Translations under genes and position numbers: made by a program
Notes under the pieces: model-generated
What the model was told of the DNA's origin: nothing
Databases searched by the model: none
The model's input: only the letters and a program-made list of their open reading frames with translations
Assembly (NCBI RefSeq): GCF_008119665.1
Contig: NZ_CP043046.1
Span: forward strand, 992,001 to 1,056,000
DNA from: Pigmentiphaga aceris
Lineage (GTDB): Bacteria; Pseudomonadota; Gammaproteobacteria; Burkholderiales; Burkholderiaceae_B
Length of the DNA stretch: 64,000 bases
Direction of reading: 5' to 3'
Shown here: positions 1-8,257 of the stretch, piece after piece
How positions within the stretch are numbered: the first letter of the stretch is position 1
Layout: each line of letters opens with the position of its first letter

Positions 1-284
1 CCAACGACAGGCACCTGGCTTGATGTCCTGACGCGTTCAATGCCCGGGTCACCAAACGCGCTGATGATGACTCCGGCCCAGTGACTGCCTGCATTTTTCC
101 AGACCTGTTCCACCTGCTGACCGGCTGCGGACAATTCTGCTGGGTTGACGATCATGCTTGGGCCGGACATAGCGGTCATGCCCGTGATGCGAAAGCCGGA
201 TGGCAGGTGTGCGGAAGCAATCGCGACCATCATGTCGGTGGTGGCCTGCGAGGTGTTCGGGTTGATCAGAAGAATGTCTGGCAT
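1..284 (-). CDS. Asp/Glu/hydantoin racemase family protein, N-terminal part (runs off the window)
   Basis: This is the first ~94 codons of a minus-strand gene cut by the window edge. I translated it directly: it begins MPDILLINPNTSQATTDMMV, the opening of the Asp/Glu/hydantoin racemase family, where the N-P-N-T-S segment follows the first beta strand and lines the active site. The ATG (positions 282-284) lies 10 nt after the stop of the RpiR gene, so the two are probably co-transcribed. With the binding protein upstream this suggests uptake and racemisation or breakdown of an amino-acid-like or hydantoin-like substrate. The substrate and the catalytic cysteines cannot be judged from this fragment. 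Confidence 0.72.
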   Translation of the reverse strand, partial: MPDILLINPNTSQATTDMMVAIASAHLPSGFRITGMTAMSGPSMIVNPAELSAAGQQVEQVWKNAGSHWAGVIISAFGDPGIERVRTSSQVPVV

Positions 285-294
285 GCCCTGTGGC

Positions 295-1137
295 TTAAAA
301 CTCATCCGTGTCTTCATGAATTGCCTCGATTGCGGTCATGCGTTTTCGTCCCGCAGCGCCCGAGGCTTCGATCACCATGGTGGCAAGCAGGTCACACCAG
401 GCCATCACTGCAACGTGATTGTCCAGTGATCCCGGGCCACGGCAATCACATTGAATGGACCAGGTAGCCGCTTGAAAATCCGGCGACATCTGGTCGCTGA
501 CATACACAATCTTCGTCCGCGTTTTCACGGCAGCCGTCAGCACGGCATCCATCTGCCTGGTCTGTCTGCGCATGCCGAAGACGATGATGCAATCGCGCTC
601 GGTCAACCCGGCCATGTGCTCGGCCGTGGTTTCACCGGCCCCCGGAATAACGGTGACGCGGGGCAGCACCTGAATGATCTGCCAGCGCAGATACACCGCG
701 AAAGCCTGGCTGCTGCGGCTGCCGAATATCACGACTTGCGGCGCGTCGATCATCGCCTTCACCACCTTGGTCATCACGGCATCGGACAAGCGGTCGAAGG
801 TGCTGGCCAGATTGGCCTGGGATTGCTGGAAATGCGTGGCGACCAAGGCACCGCGTTTTGCCGCTGCGGTGCCCGACTGCAACAGGGGTGATCCGCTTTC
901 CTGTTCCTTGCGCACCCGACGCCGCGCTTCCTCATAGTTCTCGTATCCCAGTCGACGCACGAAGCGGCTGACCGTCGACGGAGATACCTGCGCCAGATTG
1001 GCCAGCTCGTTGCCCGCGTAGCCAGCCAGTTCGCCGGGGAATTCCAGCAGAAAATCCGCAAGCTGCCTTTCCGCAACAGACAGGTCGCCCAGCATGTTGC
1101 GCACGCGGCGAACAAAGGAATCAGGAGCATTTCTCAT
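295..1137 (-). CDS. RpiR-family transcriptional regulator (HTH + SIS domain)
   Basis: 280 residues. Residues ~1-80 form the HTH_6 DNA-binding domain, with the family signature AQVSPSTVSRFVRRLGY. Residues ~125-260 are a SIS sugar-isomerase fold with the strand-loop VVIFGSRSSQAFAVYL, which in this family binds a phosphosugar or other small effector. It lies between a periplasmic binding protein gene (60 nt upstream) and the racemase-like gene (10 nt downstream), all on the minus strand, so it is likely the local regulator. A repeated TGAAATT/AATTTCA pattern in front of the binding-protein gene (2028-2065) resembles RpiR-type operators. The effector is unknown. Confidence 0.85.
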   Translation of the reverse strand: MRNAPDSFVRRVRNMLGDLSVAERQLADFLLEFPGELAGYAGNELANLAQVSPSTVSRFVRRLGYENYEEARRRVRKEQESGSPLLQSGTAAAKRGALVATHFQQSQANLASTFDRLSDAVMTKVVKAMIDAPQVVIFGSRSSQAFAVYLRWQIIQVLPRVTVIPGAGETTAEHMAGLTERDCIIVFGMRRQTRQMDAVLTAAVKTRTKIVYVSDQMSPDFQAATWSIQCDCRGPGSLDNHVAVMAWCDLLATMVIEASGAAGRKRMTAIEAIHEDTDEF

Positions 1138-1197
1138 GAGGAATCACGGCGGGATTGGGGCAAGCGAGAGGGTACTCTTTCAGCCCACCGCGCAGTG

Positions 1198-1986
1198 TCA
1201 CAAAGGCAGATCACCAGTAGAACGATTCAGCCACTTCTGGGCCAGTTTTTCGAGGTCGCCGTTTTTCTTGCCGTCCAGAATGATCTGATCGAGCTTGTTC
1301 TTGAGCGCGACTTCGCCTTTGTTGACGCCCATGAAATTGGGGCTGTCCTTCAACAGCAGTTTGTATTCGACCTGCGGGTTCTTCTCCATCATCTGTGCCC
1401 CTTCGGTCACGCTGGTGGCGATCACCTGAACCTGGCCGGACATGAATGCTGATACGGTTCCCACGTGGTCGTCGAAGCGTTTGACCGTGGTTCCCTTGGG
1501 CATGACTTTTTCCAGTTCCGTCTCTGCCATCGCGCCTCGGGTGACGGACACGGTTTTGCCTGCCAAGTCATCCCAGCCAGCGACCTTGGTCGATTTGGCG
1601 GCAAAGACTGCTTGATAGAACGGTGAGTAGGCGTGGGTGAAGTCCACCACTTTTTCGCGTTCGGCGGTCTTGCCGAGCGTGGAGATGATCACGTCCACCT
1701 TCTTGCTCAGCAGGTAGGGAACTCGGTTGGCACTGTTCACCGATACCAGTTCAACCGTGGATGCACCCAGCTTGGCCGCCACGTAATTGGCCATGTCGAT
1801 ATCCAGGCCGCGTGGTTTCAGATCAGGGCCGACGAAGCCATAGGGCGGGTAATCAACGGGAATGGCAATGCGGATCTTCTTGGTCTTCTCGATGGTGCTC
1901 AAGGCATCCTGGGCATGCACTGCGCCCGACATCAACAGGGAAGCGGCCAGCAAAGCAACGTGCATCAGGCGGGCAGGGATAGGCAT
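1198..1986 (-). CDS. ABC transporter periplasmic substrate-binding protein, amino-acid (SBP_bac_3) family
   Basis: 262 residues from the ATG at 1984-1986, chosen because AAGGA lies just upstream and because it gives a clean signal peptide (MPIPARLMHVALLAASLLMS, cleavage after VHA). The mature part has the family 3 pattern: IRIAIPVDYPPYGFVGPDLKPRG near the start, GLDIDMANYVAAKLG, a ligand-pocket segment around KKVDVIISTLGKTAEREKVVDFT, and a hinge near DDLAGKTVSVTRGA. Such proteins deliver polar amino acids to an ABC permease. No permease or ATPase gene is adjacent, so it depends on genes outside the window or works as an orphan. The 328 bp upstream carries candidate RpiR sites. Confidence 0.88.
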   Translation of the reverse strand: MPIPARLMHVALLAASLLMSGAVHAQDALSTIEKTKKIRIAIPVDYPPYGFVGPDLKPRGLDIDMANYVAAKLGASTVELVSVNSANRVPYLLSKKVDVIISTLGKTAEREKVVDFTHAYSPFYQAVFAAKSTKVAGWDDLAGKTVSVTRGAMAETELEKVMPKGTTVKRFDDHVGTVSAFMSGQVQVIATSVTEGAQMMEKNPQVEYKLLLKDSPNFMGVNKGEVALKNKLDQIILDGKKNGDLEKLAQKWLNRSTGDLPL

Positions 1987-2027
1987 CTGGAATTCCTTCA
2001 GCGGTGAGAGACAAGGGGCCAAAAATT

Positions 2028-2065
2028 GAATTTCACGGATGTGGTTATGTGAAATTCAAATTTCA
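2028..2065 (-). promoter_or_regulatory. Candidate RpiR operator: repeated AATTTCA/TGAAATT boxes
   Basis: The binding-protein leader contains AATTTCA (2029-2035), TGAAATT (2050-2056) and AATTTCA (2059-2065). The last two form an inverted repeat with a 2-nt spacer, and GAATTTCAC/GTGAAATTC (2028-2036, 2049-2057) form a wider one. RpiR-family regulators such as MurR and HexR bind AT-rich inverted repeats of this general kind, and an RpiR gene is two genes downstream. The assignment is an inference from pattern and location. The rest of 1987-2314 shows no gene. Confidence 0.5.
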
Positions 2066-2314
2066 ATGTCTCGGTTTTATGCAAGGTGTGTGCCAGCGAC
2101 TTCTGCCCTGGTTCGATTGACTGAAAACGCCTGACTCTCACGTCTGGCGCAGAGGGAGTCACCACCCGGACCACAGACCGTGCGTGACCGCTTTGCATTG
2201 CCGGCAAGCCGCGACATGCACCAAATGGCGACAGCTTCCGTGCCACCTTGCACCACTTGAGGGATCTACGCGCCCCATCGACAACTGCCTGTCCGCATCG
2301 GAGAAATCTTCCCG

Positions 2315-3214
2315 TCAACGGCTTGCTGGTTGCCCCACCGCGATCGCAGCCACCAGGTCATCCAGATACCCTGGCCGTGGTGCCTCCCGCACCACGACAT
2401 AACGCGGTCGCGCGGCCCATGCATCGGCAAGCGGCACGATGGCGATCTGCATGCCTGCGCCATACCGCTGCGCCACCGACGCGGGAACAATCGCCACGCC
2501 CACATCGGCTTCCACCATCAGGCACACCGCTTCAAACCCATTGACCTGAGCCCGGGGCCGGGTCTGTGCGCGTCCCATGGCTGCGATGCGACCGCGCAGA
2601 AACGCCTGCAGGGTGCTGTCGGCATGCAGGCCCACGGTGGGCAGGTCGACCACGTCGGCATAACGAATCTGTGCGTGGTCGGCAAGATGATGACCGCGTG
2701 CCGTCACCAGCACCAGCTGGTCGGTGGCGAAGTGGGTCCAGCACAGTCCATCCAGGTCTACCTCGCCCGCGACGACGCCGAGGTCGGCGCGGCCTTCGCG
2801 CACTGCCCGCGCAATCTCGTGGTTGGCCTGTTCCTCCAGGCTGACGCTGACATCGGGATGCGAGGCCAGGAACCGCGCCAGCACGGCCGGCATCAGCTCA
2901 GTAACCGCCGTGGTGTTGGCCAGCACCGTGACGTGTCCTTGCAGGCCGCCGGCAAAGGCGTCCAGCGTGGCTCCCAGGGCATCGGATTCCAGCAGCATGA
3001 CCCGCGCATGGCGCGCGAAGGCTTCGCCGGCCGCAGTCATTCGTACACCGCGTGCTTCGCGTTCCAGCAGCCGGCAGCCCGCCTGCTGTTCCATGGCACG
3101 AACACGCTGGCTGACTGCCGGCAGGGACAAGTGGCAGCGTGCGGCGGCGCGGGTCAGGTTGGCCAGTTCGGCCACGGCCACGAACAGGCGCAAGTCGGTC
3201 AGGCTCAGTTGCAT
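2315..3214 (-). CDS. LysR-family transcriptional regulator
   Basis: 299 residues with the N-terminal winged helix (residues ~3-62: LRLFVAVAELANLTRAAARC, then LPAVSQRVRAMEQQAG) and a periplasmic-binding-protein-like effector domain from ~residue 90 (HVTVLANTTAVTELMPAVLARF). Transcribed divergently from the Bug receptor/CoA-transferase/lyase operon with about 150 bp between start codons, the classic LysR arrangement, so it most likely controls that operon. The inducer would be expected to be the imported acid or its CoA ester. It could also influence the minus-strand binding-protein gene 328 bp downstream. Confidence 0.88.
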   Translation of the reverse strand: MQLSLTDLRLFVAVAELANLTRAAARCHLSLPAVSQRVRAMEQQAGCRLLEREARGVRMTAAGEAFARHARVMLLESDALGATLDAFAGGLQGHVTVLANTTAVTELMPAVLARFLASHPDVSVSLEEQANHEIARAVREGRADLGVVAGEVDLDGLCWTHFATDQLVLVTARGHHLADHAQIRYADVVDLPTVGLHADSTLQAFLRGRIAAMGRAQTRPRAQVNGFEAVCLMVEADVGVAIVPASVAQRYGAGMQIAIVPLADAWAARPRYVVVREAPRPGYLDDLVAAIAVGQPASR

Positions 3215-3361
3215 GGCAAAGCTTCATGAACGATGAGCCTTCACTTTAACGAAAGCCTTGCTTCCGAACTTGCCGATGGTGCCGCGGCATGCGCGCAGAC
3301 AGAATCGCTGCACAGCCATACGACTGCGCGATCCACGCGCAGCATGCTCAGGAGATTCCCC

Positions 3362-4327
3362 ATGCCATCCATCGCTACGCGCATCGTGGCCGCGTCACTT
3401 GTTCTTGGCGGCGCTGCCGCGCAGGCAGCCGACTATCCCGACCGTCCGATCACCTTCATCGTGCCGCAGAACGCGGGCGGCTCGAACGACATCGTTGGCC
3501 GCATCGTTGCGCAGAAACTGGCCGAGACACTGGGGGGCACGATTGTGGTCGAGAACCGTACGGGGGCAGGCGGCAACATCGGCACCCAGGCAGCAGCGAA
3601 GTCGACCAAGGATGGCTATACGCTGCTGATGACGATCAGCAGTTCGCAGGCGATCAATCCGGCGCTGTATCGCGCGCCAGGCTTTGATCCGGTGAAAGAC
3701 TTCATCCCCGTCGCGCTGGTTGGCACGGTACCCAACGTCCTGGTCGTCAATCCCGATTTTCCGGCACGCAATCTGGCGGATTTCCTGAAGCTGGTGAAGG
3801 CCGAGCCTGGTAAGCATCACTATGCGTCGGCCGGCAACGGCACGCTCAATCATCTGCTGGGTGCGATGTTGAACACCACTGCCGGGCTGGACATGCCGCA
3901 CGTGCCGTACAAAGGCGTCGCTCCCGCCATGATCGATGTCGTGGGCGGACGTGTGCCGATTGCGTTTGCCAGTTTGCCGTCGGTGTTGAGCAACCTGAAG
4001 TCAGGCAAGCTGATCGCGCTCGGGGTCAGTTCACCGCAGCGTTCACCGGCCTTGCCTGATGTGCCTGCCATTGCCGAGCAGGTGCCTGGCTACAGCGGCA
4101 CGCTGTGGGTGGGATTGTTCGCGCCGCGCGGCATCCCTGCCGAGGTGGAAACCAAGCTCAAGCAGAACATGGTCAAGGTGCTGGCTGACGCCGCCACGCG
4201 CAAGGCGCTGGAGACGCAAGGTGTCGAGCTGGCGAACGCCACGCCCGAACAATTTGCCACGCTGCTCGACGAGGACATCGCCCGCTGGGCGAAGATCGTC
4301 CAGGCGGCTGGCGCAAAGGTGGACTGA
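3362..4327 (+). CDS. Bug-family (TctC-like) tripartite tricarboxylate transporter receptor protein
   Basis: 321 residues from the ATG at 3362, preceded by AGGAGA. Signal peptide MPSIATRIVAASLVLGGAAA with cleavage at AQA. The mature protein begins DYPDRPITFIVPQNAGGSND, the hallmark of the Bug family greatly expanded in Bordetella and relatives, where the loop around AGGSND grips a carboxylate. Later family features are GAGGNIGTQAAAKSTKDGYT and YKGVAPAMIDVVGG. Periplasmic; binds mono-, di- or tricarboxylates or related compounds. No TctA/TctB membrane genes are adjacent, which is common for Bug genes. It is the first gene of an operon with a CoA-transferase and a CitE-like lyase, so the ligand is probably the acid these enzymes degrade. 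Confidence 0.9.
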   Translation: MPSIATRIVAASLVLGGAAAQAADYPDRPITFIVPQNAGGSNDIVGRIVAQKLAETLGGTIVVENRTGAGGNIGTQAAAKSTKDGYTLLMTISSSQAINPALYRAPGFDPVKDFIPVALVGTVPNVLVVNPDFPARNLADFLKLVKAEPGKHHYASAGNGTLNHLLGAMLNTTAGLDMPHVPYKGVAPAMIDVVGGRVPIAFASLPSVLSNLKSGKLIALGVSSPQRSPALPDVPAIAEQVPGYSGTLWVGLFAPRGIPAEVETKLKQNMVKVLADAATRKALETQGVELANATPEQFATLLDEDIARWAKIVQAAGAKVD

Positions 4328-4328
4328 C

Positions 4329-5504
4329 ATGAATCAAGCTGCTCTGCGTCCGCTTGACGGCATCACCGTGGTGTCGCTGGAACATGCGATTGCTGCGCCG
4401 TTCTGCACCCGCCAACTGGCCGATCTGGGCGCGCGTGTCATCAAGGTCGAACGGCCCGAAGGTGACTTCGCGCGACGCTATGACACGCGCGTGGATGGCC
4501 TGTCGTCTCACTTCGTGTGGGTCAACCGGTCGAAGGAAAGTCTGGCGCTGGACTTGAAGAGCGAAGCCGCCCGCGAGGTGATGGACCGCTTGCTGGCGAG
4601 CGCCGATGTGTTTGTGCAAAACCTGGCACCGGGTGCTGCTGCGCGCCTGGGTCTGTCGGCAAGCGAGCTGCAGGCGCGCTTTCCGCGCCTGATCGTCTGC
4701 GACATCTCCGGTTATGGCAACGACGGGCCGTACCGCGACCGCAAGGCCTACGACTTGTTGATCCAGAGCGAGGCAGGGTTTGTGTCGGTCACCGGCACAC
4801 CTGACGAGGTGGTGAAGGCGGGCGCGTCGGTGGCCGACATTGCGGCGGGCATGTATGCGTACAGCAATATCCTGTCGGCGCTGTTGCTGCGCGCACGCAC
4901 CGGCAAGGGTTCGCACATCGATGTGTCGATGCTGGAGGCGCTGACCGAATGGATGGGATATCCGCTGTACTACAGCTACGAGGGTGCCGCGCCACCGCCA
5001 CGCATGGGCGCGTCGCACTCCACGATCTATCCCTATGGTCCGTTCACCGCCAGCGACGGTCGGGTGGTGATGCTGGGCCTGCAGAACGAGCGCGAATGGG
5101 CGGCGTTCTGCACGCACGTGATGGACGATGCCGCACTTGCCACCGATGCGCGCTTTTGCACCAATGCGTATCGCAGCGATAACCGTGCGCAACTGGCCGA
5201 GCTGATCAACGCGCGGCTGGGTGCGCTGACGGGCGCGCAACTGCGTGAGCGGCTGGACCGAGCACAGATTGCCAATGGCGACGTGAACGACATGCGTGAC
5301 GTCTGGCAGCATCCGCAGTTGGCAGCACGTGGCCGTTGGGTTGACGTTGATTCACCGGTGGGCCCGCTGCCGGCGCTGAAACCACCTGGTATCAACGACA
5401 GTTTCGCCTATCGGATGGGACCGATTCCGGCAGTGGGGGAGCACACTCAGGCGATCTTGCAGGAGCTTGGGCTGGTGCTTGGCGATGATGGGGGGATTGC
5501 ATGA
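4329..5504 (+). CDS. Class III (CaiB/BaiF) CoA-transferase
   Basis: 391 residues from the ATG at 4329, which lies 1 nt after the receptor gene's stop. The fold signature is clear: LDGITVVSLEHAIAAPFCTR, GARVIKVERPEGDFARRYD, NRSKESLALDLKS, then the catalytic aspartate (D142) in KAYDLLIQSEAG, which forms the acyl-anhydride and CoA-thioester intermediates. The N-terminal wording resembles the succinyl-CoA-dependent branch that activates citramalate, mesaconate or itaconate. It overlaps the CitE-like gene by ATGA, so activation and cleavage are translationally coupled. Exact donor and acceptor are not decidable from sequence alone. Confidence 0.88.
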   Translation: MNQAALRPLDGITVVSLEHAIAAPFCTRQLADLGARVIKVERPEGDFARRYDTRVDGLSSHFVWVNRSKESLALDLKSEAAREVMDRLLASADVFVQNLAPGAAARLGLSASELQARFPRLIVCDISGYGNDGPYRDRKAYDLLIQSEAGFVSVTGTPDEVVKAGASVADIAAGMYAYSNILSALLLRARTGKGSHIDVSMLEALTEWMGYPLYYSYEGAAPPPRMGASHSTIYPYGPFTASDGRVVMLGLQNEREWAAFCTHVMDDAALATDARFCTNAYRSDNRAQLAELINARLGALTGAQLRERLDRAQIANGDVNDMRDVWQHPQLAARGRWVDVDSPVGPLPALKPPGINDSFAYRMGPIPAVGEHTQAILQELGLVLGDDGGIA

Positions 5505-6364
5505 GTGCGCGTGATAACAGGCTTGATCACAGCCTTGATTGCAGCCATGCTCGCACCCTGCTGTTCGTGCCCGGCAATCGTCCGGAACGCTTCGCCAAGG
5601 CCGTGGCCAGCGGTGCCGACGCGGTAGTGCTGGACCTGGAAGATGCCGTGCCAATCGCAGCAAAAGCCGCCGCTCGGGAAGCGGTGCTGGCCGCTTGGGC
5701 CAGCTTGCACGCGATAGGTGTGCCGCTGGTGGTGCGCAGCAATGCCTGGGGCAGCGCCGAGTGGGCAGCCGATCTGGCTTGCCTGCGAAATCTTGCTGGC
5801 ATCGCCGCGCTGATGCTGCCTAAAGCAGAGTCCGCCGACGCGGTGCAGGGCGCACACGAGGCAACGGGTGGGGTGCCCATTCTGCCGTTGATCGAAAGCG
5901 CGGCGGGTTACGACGCAGTAAAGGCGATCGCCGCCGCACCCGGTTGTCAGCGCCTGGTCGTCGGGCATATCGATTTCATGGCCGACACCGGCATTGCGTG
6001 TGGAAACGATCAGGCAGAACTCGATCCGCTGCGGTTTGCGGTGGCCATGGCCACGCGTCTGGCAGGGTTGGCACCGGCCATCGATGGCGTGACGGTGCAG
6101 ATTGACGATGAGGCCGTGCTGCGCAGCGATACCTTGCGGGCCAGGCGTTTCGGCTTCAGCGGCAAACTATGCATCCACCCCCGGCAAATAGCGGGTGTGC
6201 ATGCGGCCTTTGCCCCCTCTGACGAAGACATGGCTTGGGCCAGGCGCGTAATTGCTGCGGATGCTGCATCGTATGGTGGTGCGGTGCAATTGGATGGCCG
6301 CATGGTCGACGTGCCCGTGGTGCTGCGCGCACGGCAGCTGCTTGCGCAGCAGGCCAGGGCATGA
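5501..6364 (+). CDS. CitE-like HpcH/HpaI-family lyase (citramalyl-CoA/malyl-CoA lyase type)
   Basis: 287 residues, starting inside the CoA-transferase stop (ATGA). Family motifs in order: LLFVPGNRPERFAKA (residues ~20-34), GADAVVLDLEDAVP with the Mg-binding acidic region, an Arg in VVRSNAWG, MLPKAES, LPLIESAAG, the GHIDFMAD segment, and GKLCIHPRQI near the C-terminus. Members cleave beta-hydroxyacyl-CoA thioesters into acetyl-CoA plus an oxo-acid (pyruvate from citramalyl-CoA, glyoxylate from malyl-CoA). Coupled to the CoA-transferase it gives a two-step route from a free hydroxy-diacid to central metabolites. No MaoC-type hydratase is present, which argues against a complete itaconate pathway here. 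Confidence 0.85.
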   Translation: MSARDNRLDHSLDCSHARTLLFVPGNRPERFAKAVASGADAVVLDLEDAVPIAAKAAAREAVLAAWASLHAIGVPLVVRSNAWGSAEWAADLACLRNLAGIAALMLPKAESADAVQGAHEATGGVPILPLIESAAGYDAVKAIAAAPGCQRLVVGHIDFMADTGIACGNDQAELDPLRFAVAMATRLAGLAPAIDGVTVQIDDEAVLRSDTLRARRFGFSGKLCIHPRQIAGVHAAFAPSDEDMAWARRVIAADAASYGGAVQLDGRMVDVPVVLRARQLLAQQARA

Positions 6365-6375
6365 CCGATCGCTGA

Positions 6376-7191
6376 TCAGCCGGTATGCCCCACCAGCCGC
6401 GACAATTCTGCGGCTGCTTTGCCCACCATGTCCCGCACGTCTTGTTGGTCCGGTGCCACCTTGCGATCGATGCGCTCGATGAACGGCACGTTGATCGCAC
6501 CCACCGCATAACCACGGCTGCCCAGTACCGGGAACGCAATGTTCGTCACGCCACGCGTCTGTCGGCTGGGCATGCGTTCGTGGCCGCGTTTGCGGATGTC
6601 GGCCAAGGCGGTATTCAGCTGCGCCAGATCGATCTCCAGTTCACCTTCCACCAGGCTGTGTGCCGCGAGCATGCGGGCGCGTTCTTCGTCGTCGCGGAAG
6701 GCCAGCAGCACGTGGCCAGAAGACGTGTCGGTCAGGCCCATGACTGCGCCCACTTTCATGCCGAAGGACCAGCGCTCGGGACTGTCCACCTGGGCAATGA
6801 TGACAACGCGACCACTTTCATAGACCGATAGATGACAGGACTGCAGCGCCTGATTGGCAAGCTCGCGCAGCAGGGGTTGGGCGAGGGTGGTCAGCGACTG
6901 GATCGGTGCCTGGCGGTTGCCGAGTTCGAACAGTTTCAGCGTCAGGGTATAGCGGTCGTTCTGATCGACCTGCACGTAGCCCCGGCGTTGCAGGGTCACG
7001 GCCATGCGGAAGATTTCGCTGACTGAGCGATCGAGGCGTTGCGCCAGTTCGTTCAGTGTGTAGCCGACGGAAGATTCGGTCAGCACTTCCAGGATATCCA
7101 GACCCTTTTCCAATGCGGGCGCGTTGTAGCGCTGCGGCGCGTCTTCGTCGGTCGCCTTCTGGCGTCGTGGGCGATCGCTGGTGTCGGTCAT
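6376..7191 (-). CDS. IclR-family transcriptional regulator
   Basis: 271 residues from the ATG at 7189-7191; a longer frame to 7260 exists but adds a non-family segment. The winged helix at residues ~25-85 (KGLDILEVLTESSVGYTLNE) is followed by the IclR effector domain (PERWSFGMKVGAVMGLTDTSSGHVLLAF, then the typical RGVTNIAFPVLGSRGYAVGAINVP). It is convergent with the CoA-transferase/lyase operon, 11 nt from the lyase stop, and upstream of the FAH hydrolase on the same strand. Either neighbour could be its target; IclR proteins often control aromatic or short-acid catabolism. Confidence 0.86.
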   Translation of the reverse strand: MTDTSDRPRRQKATDEDAPQRYNAPALEKGLDILEVLTESSVGYTLNELAQRLDRSVSEIFRMAVTLQRRGYVQVDQNDRYTLTLKLFELGNRQAPIQSLTTLAQPLLRELANQALQSCHLSVYESGRVVIIAQVDSPERWSFGMKVGAVMGLTDTSSGHVLLAFRDDEERARMLAAHSLVEGELEIDLAQLNTALADIRKRGHERMPSRQTRGVTNIAFPVLGSRGYAVGAINVPFIERIDRKVAPDQQDVRDMVGKAAAELSRLVGHTG

Positions 7192-7284
7192 TGGGGTCCG
7201 GTTCTGGCCTGAAAAAAACAGGGGCGAGCATAGCAAGGTCGTGCAAGGTGCATCAGGCAATGCCTTGCACGACCCTTAGTCTGC

Positions 7285-8139
7285 TTACAGATTGCGTGCC
7301 CAGGCGCGCGTGACCTGAGTCTGTTCACCCAGTCCGGCGATGCCCAGCGTCATGGTGTCGCCCGCCTTCAGGTAGACCGGCGGCTTCTGGCCCAGACCCA
7401 CGCCCGGCGGCGTGCCGGTGCTGATGATGTCGCCGGGTTCCAGCGTCATGAATTCGCTGATGTAGCTGACCAGTTCCGCCACGCCGAACACCATGGTGCG
7501 GGTGTTGCCGTTCTGGAAGCGCTTGCCGTTCACATCCAGCCACAGGTCGAGTGCCTGCGGGTCGATGATCTCGTCGCGCGTGACCATCCACGGGCCGATG
7601 GGCGAGAAGGTATCGCAGCCCTTGCCCTTGTCCCAGGTGCCGCCACGCTCGATCTGGTATTCGCGTTCCGACACGTCGTTGATGACGGTGTAGCCGGCCA
7701 CGTAGTCCAGTGCGTCAGCCTTTTCGACGTAGGACGCACGCTTGCCGATCACCACGCCAAGCTCGACTTCCCAGTCGGTCTTGACCGAGCCGCGCGGGAT
7801 CGTCACCGGGTCATTCGGGCCAGTCAGGGACGTAGTGGCTTTCAGGAACAGCACGGGTTCTTTCGGCACATCCAGGCCAGATTCTGCGGCGTGGTCGGCG
7901 TAGTTCAGGCCCACGCAGACGATCTTGCCGATACGGGTCACCGGCACACCAAAACGCAGGCCGGCGTCGAGCTTGGGCAGGCTGGCGGTATCGATGGCGG
8001 CGATCTTGGCCAGGCTGGCATCCGACAGCGCTGCGCCATCGAAGTCGCTTACGTGAGCAGACAGGTCACGCAGGACGCCGTCGGCATCGATCAGAGCGGG
8101 CTTTTCGGCACCAGCGGCACCAACACGTACGAGTTTCAT
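7285..8139 (-). CDS. Fumarylacetoacetate hydrolase-family protein (2,4-diketo-3-deoxy-L-fuconate hydrolase-like)
   Basis: 284 residues; start preceded by AGGA. An N-terminal extension (~1-70) is followed by the FAH fold: KIVCVGLNYADHAAESG, PVLFLKATTSLTGPNDP, DWEVELGVVIGKRA with the metal-binding Glu residues, GYTVINDVSERE, and DIISTGTPPGVGLG. Members hydrolyse C-C bonds of diketo acids or decarboxylate related compounds, with Mg or Mn. It sits 118 nt downstream of an SDR dehydrogenase on the same strand. That SDR/FAH pair matches the last two steps of the oxidative L-fucose route (2-keto-3-deoxy-L-fuconate oxidation, then hydrolysis to pyruvate and lactate). This is inference; the family is broad. 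Confidence 0.82.
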   Translation of the reverse strand: MKLVRVGAAGAEKPALIDADGVLRDLSAHVSDFDGAALSDASLAKIAAIDTASLPKLDAGLRFGVPVTRIGKIVCVGLNYADHAAESGLDVPKEPVLFLKATTSLTGPNDPVTIPRGSVKTDWEVELGVVIGKRASYVEKADALDYVAGYTVINDVSEREYQIERGGTWDKGKGCDTFSPIGPWMVTRDEIIDPQALDLWLDVNGKRFQNGNTRTMVFGVAELVSYISEFMTLEPGDIISTGTPPGVGLGQKPPVYLKAGDTMTLGIAGLGEQTQVTRAWARNL

Positions 8140-8257
8140 CTGGAATTCCTGTTCAAGAAAACATTGCAGACCGGCATGACGGCCCGCAGGGACTGCGTTG
8201 GGTCACCGTGTTGATTTCACCGCCTTGGATCAAGGTCGTGGAATCAACACGCCTGAT

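Noticed and set aside
3501..6364. Complete itaconate degradation operon
   Set aside because: CoA-transferase and CitE-like lyase are present but the MaoC-type itaconyl-CoA hydratase is absent.
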